Translations under genes and position numbers: made by a program | The notes under the pieces: generated by a model | The model's database searches: none | Told to the model about the DNA's origin: nothing | What the model saw: only the letters and a program-made list of their open reading frames with translations | Source: JBAXGE01 sp044344145 | GTDB taxonomy: Bacteria; Planctomycetota; Phycisphaerae; WQYP01 | NCBI GenBank assembly: GCA_044344145.1 | Contig: JBIJDM010000034.1 | Span: forward strand, 1 to 16,810 | Reading direction: 5' to 3' | Length of the DNA: 16,810 bases | Shown: piece after piece, positions 7,363 through 14,111 of the stretch | Layout: every line of letters begins with the position of its first letter | Position numbering within the stretch: position 1 is the stretch's first letter

Positions 7363-8985
7363 ATGAAAGAATACTGGTTAGCAATTTATATTATCGTGGC
7401 TTTTTGTTTCGCAGCCAACCGCGTTGAAGCTGTCCAGCATAGGGTAAACGGCACGGGATATTTTACCCATCATAACAAGTCGATGCTCAAAGCACCCGGA
7501 CTAGGTGCAAATCATTATTTACCCCAGCGAACGTATGTTGAACTTTATGCTAAAGATGCAAGGACACCACTTTGTTCTACAACTGTTGGATTAAATGGAA
7601 GTTTTGGTTTTTCGGTTGAGGATCCGGCAGAACAAGAATATTACATAGTAGTGTTTCTACGAACAATGAAAACTGCGGTGGCGAACTCCACGCCACGAAT
7701 CCAGTTTCAGGACATCGGCTTGGTTTCGAACCATAACTACAAAATAAAATCAAATAACTTCAATTTCAAAAATGAGGACCAAGCTACGCTTAGCGTTGGA
7801 TTAAAACTCTTGTGTGGGAATGTTAACGATATAGATGTCGCTATTTCAAGCACTACGAATTCTGGTGAACTAAATCAATGGTTTGTTGATAAGCCTGAAG
7901 ATGTCAACTATAATGAAGAGGATATTGCTCGGTTATTTGCGTTTATGCTTGGGCTAGATGTTGTTTATGGGGAGATAGAATCATCTGGCAAAGTACCATG
8001 GTTTGGTCAGATGAAAAACTGGGATAAAGAAGGATTAAGAGTTAGAACCCCAGGGGGGCCTATCATTGGTGACAATGCTGGAGCGTTTGCAGCTCCTGAA
8101 ACTTCAGCATTTACTGATGCGCTGGTAATGTATGTGGGTGACAAGGGCAAAGACCATAACTGGCGAGTGGGCACTGCCTTTCACGAATTTGGTCATATGG
8201 TCCATTATCATAGTACGAATTGGACAATGGGGGATTTATTTGCCGAAGTATTCTCACATTGGTTCTATAAAGAGACGGATCGTTGTGTTGCTGTTGCGGA
8301 GGGTTGGGCAGAATATTTCGAAGTTGCCGCCATAGAGTCACATCTGTCCATAATAGATCCGACCAACAGCTGGACGCCTCTTATGGTGAAATCAAGTATA
8401 ATTTATGACAAATCATGGAAGGGAAGTGAGTGTCATGACTACGGCATAAATAACCCCACAAGGTATTACGATCCTAGGTATAGTGATGGGACAAATAACA
8501 GTGGTGAAATTGTTGAAGGCGCTGTTGCACAAATATTTTGGGCCGCTTCAAAACCGAAAGGTAAGAGCCTGGTCGCAGATATTGAACCAGTTTGGCGGGT
8601 GCTTAGAGAAGGTGCCACAGGTTATACCGATAAACAAGATTCACGTAATTCACGTAAAAAAATGCATACTTCTGACCCATCAGAGAGTGTATATGATACA
8701 TGGATGTTGAAAGCGGCTAATGCTGCGGACAGACAGGAGTTTCGTAATATTTGCTCCAAATATGGAATCGTCTACAATCGAATGAAAATTGTTAAATACC
8801 GGCAGGTTCAAACTGACGAGGAACCATGGCGTGATATAGCGGATGATAAAGATATATGGATTAGTCGTAAGGCAGAATTCCAACTGGAAGCTATGTCGCA
8901 TGGTGAGCTAGAAACGAAAGACGATGGGCCTCCAGTTGCAGAGGCCAGACTGTCGTATTTGAAAATAGGCGCCAATCAACCATGA
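7363..8985 (+). CDS. Secreted HExxH zinc metallopeptidase with N-terminal beta domain
   Basis: Predicted secreted zinc endopeptidase; substrate unknown. The 540-residue product has a signal peptide (about 1-23, cleavage near RVEA/VQH), then a beta-rich, transthyretin- or CNA-B-like region (about 25-110), then the catalytic part. The zinc motif is HEFGH (274-278) with E275 as catalytic glutamate. EGWAEYFE (313-320) follows 34 residues later and supplies the likely third ligand, E313 or E317, as in gluzincin-type enzymes. I cannot place it in a named family. AAGGAGA (7351-7357) lies 5 nt before the ATG; the gap to the upstream gene is 24 nt. The gene is clearly A+T-richer than the rest of the window (19 of 60 bases are G or C at 7741-7800). 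Its TGA (8983-8985) may interrupt a longer protein, because the frame stays open to 9381. Confidence 0.75.
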   Translation: MKEYWLAIYIIVAFCFAANRVEAVQHRVNGTGYFTHHNKSMLKAPGLGANHYLPQRTYVELYAKDARTPLCSTTVGLNGSFGFSVEDPAEQEYYIVVFLRTMKTAVANSTPRIQFQDIGLVSNHNYKIKSNNFNFKNEDQATLSVGLKLLCGNVNDIDVAISSTTNSGELNQWFVDKPEDVNYNEEDIARLFAFMLGLDVVYGEIESSGKVPWFGQMKNWDKEGLRVRTPGGPIIGDNAGAFAAPETSAFTDALVMYVGDKGKDHNWRVGTAFHEFGHMVHYHSTNWTMGDLFAEVFSHWFYKETDRCVAVAEGWAEYFEVAAIESHLSIIDPTNSWTPLMVKSSIIYDKSWKGSECHDYGINNPTRYYDPRYSDGTNNSGEIVEGAVAQIFWAASKPKGKSLVADIEPVWRVLREGATGYTDKQDSRNSRKKMHTSDPSESVYDTWMLKAANAADRQEFRNICSKYGIVYNRMKIVKYRQVQTDEEPWRDIADDKDIWISRKAEFQLEAMSHGELETKDDGPPVAEARLSYLKIGANQP

Positions 8986-9027
8986 CAAACACCCTATTCC
9001 ATAACGGCAGTTTCACCCCAGCAGATC

Positions 9028-9381
9028 ATGGATGTTGATATTTCCAATATTGCAAATTGGCATGAGTTTGGGAAGGCTACGGTTGACGGTAGCTTTATGG
9101 GTGGTTTGGACGCAGTGCTTTCAAATCTTTCAGATAATTACTATCTTATCCGTGGTGAAGTGACGAAAGACAAAATTGGCAATGTGGCCAACACTGAAAC
9201 CAGCGATCAATTTGCGGGTCCATCTTTGGGGGATGCTTTTGTCACTCCACCTGGTACTACAAGTGCAGCGCCTGATAAATCCGGTAAATTGACGGTACAG
9301 TGGTTATCTGAAAAATGTGTCATAGTTCAGATCAAAATTGACGCCAAAGCAGTTAAAGCGGCCACAAAGTTTCAGCCGTGA
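9028..9381 (+). CDS. Ig-like C-terminal remainder of the HExxH peptidase, separated by one TGA
   Basis: This 117-codon frame is in the same phase as the metallopeptidase gene. From the TGA at 8983-8985 to the ATG at 9028 there is no other stop, and the 14 intervening codons (QTPYSITAVSPQQI) read as ordinary protein. No Shine-Dalgarno precedes the ATG, so independent translation is doubtful. The product has a LSDNYYLIRGEVTKDKIGN stretch resembling the Ig-like end of the 5182-5985 protein, then a strand-rich tail (KLTVQWLSEKCVIVQIKID). The simplest reading is one gene, 7363-9381, broken by a CGA-to-TGA type change. Alternatives are stop readthrough (the TGA is followed by C, a leaky context), a sequence error, or a separate small gene. 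Confidence 0.5.
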   Translation: MDVDISNIANWHEFGKATVDGSFMGGLDAVLSNLSDNYYLIRGEVTKDKIGNVANTETSDQFAGPSLGDAFVTPPGTTSAAPDKSGKLTVQWLSEKCVIVQIKIDAKAVKAATKFQP

Positions 9382-9386
9382 GGTAT

Positions 9387-9420
9387 GCAGTGTGGAACGC
9401 TGCTGAGTCATCGTATTTTA
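9387..9420 (+). terminator. Weak stem-loop after the peptidase cluster
   Basis: GCAGTG / CGCTGC (9387-9403; one T-G pair, loop TGGAA) is followed at a distance by TATTTTATT. It lies between convergent genes, where a terminator is expected, but the stem is short and the T-tract is not adjacent. Confidence 0.3.
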
Positions 9421-9436
9421 TTACAGGTTTGTCACT

Positions 9437-10648
9437 TCAGCGGAAATGCCCGAGTATGCCCTGAGGGTCTAGCGCGGTTTTCAGGCGCTGATACAGGTCA
9501 GATTCCGCCTGCAGGCGGTTGGTCCAGCCCAATTTGGGGTCGGCCTCGGTGATGATGACGCGGTCCGCGTAATGGGCAAAGAGTTCATCGAGCCAGGCTT
9601 GGCACTGGGGACTGCTGGCCTGCGGAATCGCCACGCGCAATGTGCCGGCGACTTCGGCCACCATCCAGATCGGCGTGGCGAATTGGCCCGCGCGGGCTTC
9701 CAGTTCGACCATCACGCTGCTGAGTTGGCTGGATTGGCACTGCAGGCGAAACGCCAGCGGGGCCTCGGGTTCGTTGGTCAGACTCAGGCGCAGCCGACCT
9801 GCCTGCGCGGCATTCAGATGCTGCATTGGCCACGCGGCACACAGCGACCACGTTTGGACCGTGGCAATCTGGCTGGCGCACAATTCCGGCGTGTGCATAA
9901 AGCCCACCACCACGGCCCAGCCCGGTTGTCCGTCAGCCTGCGGATTGACCTGCGGATTAGCCTGCCATGTCTGCGGGCTGATGAGTTCAACGTACGCCGG
10001 TTCCAGCGGGGCAGTGAGAATTTGTGCCAGCAACGTTTCCGCCGCGCCGGAATTAGGCGCAGTAATCACCAATGCCTGCTCATCGGCGGGGCGGGTGTAG
10101 GTTCGCAATGTGACTTCGGCAATCGCACCCAAGGTGCCCGCCGCACCGATCATCAGTCGGGGCGTGTTGTAGCCGGCGACATTTTTCACCGTGCGACCTC
10201 CGCCACGAATCAGCGTGCCGGTACCGTCCACAAAGCGCATACCGAGAATAAAGTTGCGCCAATCACCATAACTGTGCCGGAGTGGCCCCAACGCATTGGT
10301 GGCGATCAGTCCGCCGAGGGTGCGGGTCATCCCGGCCTTGCCGCGCCGGCCGGGCGGGTCTATGGGTAGCCATTGATTATGCCAGCCCAATTGGGTTTGC
10401 AGCGCATCGAGCGTGATGCCCGCCTGCACGATGACTGTCATGTCACTGGTGGCATGTTCGATGACTTGGTTGAGGCGTAATGTGGAGATGGTTTGTGCGG
10501 GCCGGGCCGGGTCGGCTTGCGATAAAGGCAGACTGCCGGAGCCTTGAATATGGACCTGCGTATGTTGACGGACGGCTTGGGCCAGCAGCGCGACCAAAGC
10601 CGCAGTATCAACGGGCCGTTGCAGCGGTAATGATTCAGTTTCAAGCAT
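9437..10648 (-). CDS. glcE: Glycolate oxidase FAD-binding subunit GlcE-like
   Basis: FAD-linked oxidase of the GlcE type, a subunit of the membrane-associated glycolate oxidase (GlcDEF) that converts glycolate to glyoxylate. The 403-residue product shows the FAD_binding_4 (PCMH) layout: QGSGSLPL (35-42), VQAGITLDALQ (74-84), a LGGLIATNALGPLRHSYGD block (111-129), and GGGRTVKNVAGYN with GAAGTLGAIAEVTLR (149-182). These features, with the SYGDWRN and KNVAGYN stretches, favour GlcE over GlcD. It is somewhat longer than E. coli GlcE (about 350). No glcD or glcF is adjacent, so partners must be encoded elsewhere or the protein acts in another complex. The ATG at 10648 has no Shine-Dalgarno; TACAAT lies 6 nt upstream and could be the -10 of a leaderless transcript, though the -35 is poor. 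Confidence 0.88.
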   Translation of the reverse strand: MLETESLPLQRPVDTAALVALLAQAVRQHTQVHIQGSGSLPLSQADPARPAQTISTLRLNQVIEHATSDMTVIVQAGITLDALQTQLGWHNQWLPIDPPGRRGKAGMTRTLGGLIATNALGPLRHSYGDWRNFILGMRFVDGTGTLIRGGGRTVKNVAGYNTPRLMIGAAGTLGAIAEVTLRTYTRPADEQALVITAPNSGAAETLLAQILTAPLEPAYVELISPQTWQANPQVNPQADGQPGWAVVVGFMHTPELCASQIATVQTWSLCAAWPMQHLNAAQAGRLRLSLTNEPEAPLAFRLQCQSSQLSSVMVELEARAGQFATPIWMVAEVAGTLRVAIPQASSPQCQAWLDELFAHYADRVIITEADPKLGWTNRLQAESDLYQRLKTALDPQGILGHFR

Positions 10649-10832
10649 GGCGGAATTGTAGCCGAGGACGTGATTTGGTGCATCGCCGGGGCGGATGGGG
10701 CAGTTTAAGGCCTAGTTTACGCAAGAAAAAACCACCTGATAATCTTGATTTGAAGAAAATCTTTCTTGTTTTTGTCGTAACATATTATATTGCAGTAGTT
10801 TATGAATGGCATATAAAACATACAAAAATTAT

Positions 10833-10873
10833 ATGCAAAAAGACTTGCATTGGGACGCTCGATGGGTTAACCT
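10833..10873 (+). promoter_or_regulatory. Candidate porin promoter with overlapping ATGCAA/TTGCAT dyad
   Basis: A perfect dyad ATGCAA-N6-TTGCAT (10833-10850) is operator-like. Its right half, TTGCAT (10845-10850), can serve as a -35, with a 17-bp spacer and TAACCT (10868-10873) as -10. Each hexamer matches the consensus at only three positions, so the promoter is tentative. The leader would be about 130 nt. The dyad does not look like a Pho box, although the porin family suggests phosphate control. Confidence 0.35.
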
Positions 10874-10986
10874 TTGCGAAAAGATGACCGGGTCCTAGCG
10901 CGGACTTAACGCCGGGGCTTTATTTTGGGCATCTTGAAATGGTTGGAATTTCGGTTTGATGTGTTGTCAGGCCGGGCAACCGAGGC

Positions 10987-11011
10987 AATATTCCTTGAAA
11001 GGAGGAATGTT
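10987..11011 (+). promoter_or_regulatory. Hairpin covering the porin Shine-Dalgarno
   Basis: AATATTCCT (10987-10995) pairs with AGGAATGTT (11003-11011; one T-G pair) around a 7-nt loop, ending one base before the ATG at 11013. The excellent ribosome binding site GGAGG (11001-11005) lies half in the loop and half in the stem. This could reduce translation until melted, or protect the 5' end of the mRNA. Confidence 0.4.
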
Positions 11012-11012
11012 T

Positions 11013-12449
11013 ATGCAGTCTAAGCACACGATGTGGGGGGTGCTTGCCGCGTTGGCGGTGAGTTCGTTGGCATTCGCTGACGCCCCGGCGGCCGCGACCG
11101 ATGTGGCCAGTGAATTGGGCGCCCTCAAGGCGCGGATCGCGGAATTGGAGAAAGCGCAGAACGAAAACTGGCTCACCGAGCAACGTTCCGAGCAGATCAA
11201 GGGTCTGGTGCAGGAAGTGATTGCGGACGCTCGCGCCCGCGGCCAGTTCCAGGACAGCGGTCTCTTGGCCGGTTACAATAAGGGCTTCTTCCTGAAGTCC
11301 GCCGACGACAATTTCCTGCTCAAAATCAGTGGACGCATCCAGGTCCGCTACACCTTTGCTTTCCAGGACAAGAAGAACAACGCGGTCAACGCCACGGCTT
11401 CGCCCAGCGATGATACGGACGTTAACGGCTTCTCCATTCGTCGCGCAGTGCTCAATTTCTCGGGTAATGTCCTGAGCAAAGATCTGACCTACGCGATCGA
11501 AGGCGAATTCAGCAGCGGCAATGATGGTGGTGGGTTCCTGCTCAATCAGGCTTGGATCGGCTATAGCTTTGGGGATGCGCTCAAATTCCGTGCGGGCGCG
11601 TATGATGCCCCGTTCAGCCGCACCAACTTGGTTTCCAACGGTAATCTTGGATTCGCGGAACGGCCCGAAATTCTGGCTCCGTTCGAACCCGCCAAGACCA
11701 TTGGCGCTTCGGTCTACGGCGACTTCGTCAAAGACGTGTGGTCCTATGATGTGGAACTGAATAACGGTGGCGATGGCAGCCAGCGGACCAAGGGGACTAC
11801 CGGCAATGGCGATAACCGTCTGGCCGTCTATGCGCGTACCGTTTTTGCCGGTGCTGGTGTCTTGAAAGACTTTTCCGATGAATCCGATCTGCGCGATCCC
11901 GCCAAGGGCCGCGATTTGGTTTGGTCGATTGGTGGTGCAGTTGGCTACGATAGTCAGGCCAACGATGCGGGTACCAAGAGCCTGACGCTCAAGGGCTTGG
12001 GCACGAACAACGCGCCCGGCTTCTCCGCGCCGATCAATCTGCGGGGCGATGTATTCCGGGGCACACTGGATTTCGCCGCCAAGTATGAAGGCTGGAGCTT
12101 GCTGGTCGCCGGTTTCTTCCAGCAGGTCAATTCCAGCAACACGATCAGCAACTTCCAGGACAGCTCCGGCTTTGAATATGCCGGTTATGCCCAGGTCGGT
12201 TACCTGATTATCCCCAAGAAGTTGGAACTGTTGGCCCGCATTGGCGCGCTGGCGACCGAAGACAGCCCCAACATTGGCACCTACTATAGTGTCGGCGCCA
12301 ACTACTATCTGTTTGGCACCCACACCGCCAAGATCCAGAGCGATGTGACCTTTGCACCCGCCGAATCTGCCTTGAGCAGTTCCGGTGCGGCCAATGGTTT
12401 GAACACGCAGGATATCGTGGCCCGCGTGACGCTGCAGCTTGGTTTCTAA
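11013..12449 (+). CDS. Outer-membrane porin, phosphate-selective OprP/OprO-like
   Basis: Predicted beta-barrel channel of the outer membrane, resembling phosphate-selective porins O and P; the actual solute is unproven. The 478-residue product has a signal peptide (1-22, cleavage after AFA), then a short heptad-like helical segment (about 32-75; LGALKARIAELEKAQ) that may trimerise or reach the cell wall. The barrel begins with FLLKISGRIQVRYTFAF and continues with alternating strands (FSIRRAVLNFSG, LTYAIEGEFS, FRAGAYDAPFSR). It ends in VTLQLGF, the terminal phenylalanine recognised by outer-membrane assembly machinery. I chose ATG 11013, with GGAGG 7 nt upstream and a signal peptide starting there, over an in-frame ATG at 10956 that adds residues unlike a signal sequence. 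Strongly biased codons and a strong terminator suggest high expression as a single gene. Confidence 0.88.
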   Translation: MQSKHTMWGVLAALAVSSLAFADAPAAATDVASELGALKARIAELEKAQNENWLTEQRSEQIKGLVQEVIADARARGQFQDSGLLAGYNKGFFLKSADDNFLLKISGRIQVRYTFAFQDKKNNAVNATASPSDDTDVNGFSIRRAVLNFSGNVLSKDLTYAIEGEFSSGNDGGGFLLNQAWIGYSFGDALKFRAGAYDAPFSRTNLVSNGNLGFAERPEILAPFEPAKTIGASVYGDFVKDVWSYDVELNNGGDGSQRTKGTTGNGDNRLAVYARTVFAGAGVLKDFSDESDLRDPAKGRDLVWSIGGAVGYDSQANDAGTKSLTLKGLGTNNAPGFSAPINLRGDVFRGTLDFAAKYEGWSLLVAGFFQQVNSSNTISNFQDSSGFEYAGYAQVGYLIIPKKLELLARIGALATEDSPNIGTYYSVGANYYLFGTHTAKIQSDVTFAPAESALSSSGAANGLNTQDIVARVTLQLGF

Positions 12450-12482
12450 CCGGTTGCGGAATGTCGAAGTTTGAATACGAGA

Positions 12483-12520
12483 CAGATACCCCGGTCGCAA
12501 GGCCGGGGTATCTGGTTTTT
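12483..12520 (+). terminator. Strong intrinsic terminator of the porin gene
   Basis: A perfect 12-bp stem CAGATACCCCGG / CCGGGGTATCTG (12483-12494 and 12503-12514) with an 8-nt loop is followed by G and TTTTT (12516-12520), 33 nt after the porin stop. Confidence 0.9.
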
Positions 12521-12583
12521 GCCCGCAAAAATCGGTCTTAACCGGCATTATTTGCTGGTTTTGCGAACTTTTTTCCCCGGTAC

Positions 12584-12612
12584 TTTCCGAGTCGCCCCAA
12601 AGTGAATACACT
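12584..12612 (+). promoter_or_regulatory. Candidate promoter of the pyruvate dehydrogenase E2 gene
   Basis: TTTCCG (12584-12589), a 17-bp spacer and TACACT (12607-12612) lie between the porin terminator and the E2 gene, predicting a leader of about 38 nt. The match is moderate, but the preceding terminator makes a promoter here necessary. Confidence 0.4.
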
Positions 12613-12656
12613 TAAGGATTAAGATTCGTTCTGGCCGGTAGACCCAAGGAGTCCGT

Positions 12657-14030
12657 ATGCCCATTGAAATCACGATGCCCAAACTGTCCGACACCATGAC
12701 CGATGGCACTCTGGTCAAGTGGTTGAAAAAAGAAGGCGATGCCGTCAAGCCGGGCGATATTCTCGCCGAGGTCGAAACCGACAAAGCCACCCAGGAACTG
12801 GAAGCCTTCGAAGTCGGCACCGTGGCCAAGATCATGGTCCCCGAAGGCGCCAAGACCCCCATCGGCGGGGTCATTGTCGTATTGGCCAAACCCGGTGAAG
12901 ACGTCAAGAAAATTGCCGCCGGTGCCGGTGGCCCGCCCCCGGCCAGTGTGGCCAAAGTGGTCGCCACGCCCGCCGAGGTAAAGGCCCAGACCACCGGCGT
13001 GGCTGTGACCGAAACCGGTGCCATCATTACCGCCGTGGAAACCCAGACCCAGCCCAGCGCCGTCGAAACCATCAAGGAAGGCGCCGAACATATCGGCGAC
13101 GGCCGCGTGCGGATCAGTCCGTTGGCCCGGCGCATCGCCGATGAACTCAAAATTGATATCACCACGCTGCGCGGCACCGGCCCCGATGGCCGCGTGATTA
13201 AACGCGATGTGGAACAGGCCGCGGCCCAGCGTCCCAGTGGCGCCGCCCCGGCCAAAGCCCCCAGCAGCGGAATGGGCACCATTCCCACCGTGGCCCCGGT
13301 CAAGGCCCAAACGGCCAGCCTGCCCACCCCGTCCGCCAGCGCCAAGCTGGAAAGCAAAAAAATTCCCCTCTCCAGCATCCGTCAGACCATTGCCCGGCGC
13401 TTGCTGGAAAGCAAACTCACCATCCCGCACTTCTATCTCAATATTGATGTGCAGATGGATGCCCTGCTGACCCTGCGCGGCCAGGCCAATGCCCAGCTCA
13501 CGCCCGAAAAACTCTCGGTCACCGACTTCATCGCCCGCGCGGTGGCGGTGGCCCTGGCCCGGGTGCCGGCCATGAATGCCAGCTTTGGCGGGACCGATAT
13601 CGTGCAGCATGGCACGGTGAATCTGGGTATTGCCGTGGCGCTGGATGATGGTCTGGTCGTCCCGGTCCTGCGCGATGCCCACCTCAAGGGCGTGCGGCAG
13701 CTTTCCGCCGAGATCAAACAACTGGCCGAACTGGCCCGGTCGCGCAAACTCAAGGCCGACCAGATGACCGGCAGCACGTTCACCATCTCCAATCTGGGCA
13801 TGTATGGCGTGAAGAATTTCCAGGCCATCGTGAACCCGCCGGAAGCGGCGATTCTGGCCGTGGGCGGCACCAGTGCCCAGGCCGTGGCCAAAGACGGTCA
13901 GGTTGCCGTGGCCCAGGTCATGAACCTCAGCCTGTCCTGCGATCACCGCGTCATTGATGGCGCCACCGGGGCGAAGTTCCTCGGCGAAATCAAGACCCTG
14001 CTGGAACAGCCGCTGGCGATGCTGATCTGA
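12657..14030 (+). CDS. pdhC: Pyruvate dehydrogenase complex E2, dihydrolipoamide acetyltransferase
   Basis: Core subunit of a 2-oxoacid dehydrogenase complex, most likely pyruvate dehydrogenase: it carries the acetyl group on lipoyl-lysine and transfers it to coenzyme A in the cytoplasm. The 457-residue product shows one lipoyl domain (2-80) with the lipoylated K43 in ETDKAT. A peripheral-subunit-binding domain (151-187; VRISPLARRIADEL, GTGPDGRV) is flanked by Ala/Pro/Thr-rich linkers (about 84-148 and 188-232). The catalytic domain (about 234-457) has the active-site DHRVIDG (H430, D434). AAGGAG is 7 nt before the ATG. No E1 or E3 gene is adjacent, which is unusual since these are often clustered; partners must lie elsewhere. 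A branched-chain 2-oxoacid E2 is possible, but the N-terminal sequence is PDH-like. Confidence 0.93.
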   Translation: MPIEITMPKLSDTMTDGTLVKWLKKEGDAVKPGDILAEVETDKATQELEAFEVGTVAKIMVPEGAKTPIGGVIVVLAKPGEDVKKIAAGAGGPPPASVAKVVATPAEVKAQTTGVAVTETGAIITAVETQTQPSAVETIKEGAEHIGDGRVRISPLARRIADELKIDITTLRGTGPDGRVIKRDVEQAAAQRPSGAAPAKAPSSGMGTIPTVAPVKAQTASLPTPSASAKLESKKIPLSSIRQTIARRLLESKLTIPHFYLNIDVQMDALLTLRGQANAQLTPEKLSVTDFIARAVAVALARVPAMNASFGGTDIVQHGTVNLGIAVALDDGLVVPVLRDAHLKGVRQLSAEIKQLAELARSRKLKADQMTGSTFTISNLGMYGVKNFQAIVNPPEAAILAVGGTSAQAVAKDGQVAVAQVMNLSLSCDHRVIDGATGAKFLGEIKTLLEQPLAMLI

Positions 14031-14057
14031 GCTTTTGGCAAAGCATGAATTCCGACG

Positions 14058-14090
14058 GCGGCCATGGGTGGACTTTCCAGCCATGGCCGC
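14058..14090 (+). terminator. Long hairpin between E2 and proB, probable E2 terminator or attenuator
   Basis: GCGGCCATGG (14058-14067) pairs perfectly with CCATGGCCGC (14081-14090). Inside, TGGA and TCCA pair again around a 3-nt loop after one G-G mismatch. It follows the E2 stop by 27 nt but has no T-tract after it (TGGCATTATG). It may block 3' exonucleases or act as a Rho-dependent or non-canonical terminator. An ATG at 14064 that would extend ProB lies in this stem. Confidence 0.5.
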
Positions 14091-14102
14091 TGGCATTATG
14101 CT
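14074..14102 (+). promoter_or_regulatory. Candidate proB promoter giving a near-leaderless mRNA
   Basis: TTTCCA (14074-14079; four of six), a 17-bp spacer and TATGCT (14097-14102; four of six) place the transcription start at about 14109, two or three bases before the ATG at 14112. This fits the absence of any Shine-Dalgarno there. The -35 lies in the loop side of the hairpin at 14058-14090. Confidence 0.35.
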
Positions 14103-14111
14103 GTACACACT

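Larger units (their letters stand above)
10649..11012. other. A+T-rich regulatory spacer before the porin gene
   Basis: No gene is apparent in these 364 bases. The middle part (about 10720-10850) is strikingly A+T-rich compared with both neighbours and holds a small AAGAAA-ATC-TTTCTT dyad. It also contains the candidate promoter with overlapping dyad and the Shine-Dalgarno hairpin listed separately. Such an A+T-rich block upstream of a highly expressed porin could be an UP element or a nucleoid-protein site. Confidence 0.5.

Noticed and set aside
8983..8985. Selenocysteine at the TGA of the HExxH gene
   Set aside because: No convincing selenocysteine insertion hairpin follows the TGA, the position is outside any active site, and TGA is a normal stop for several genes here.
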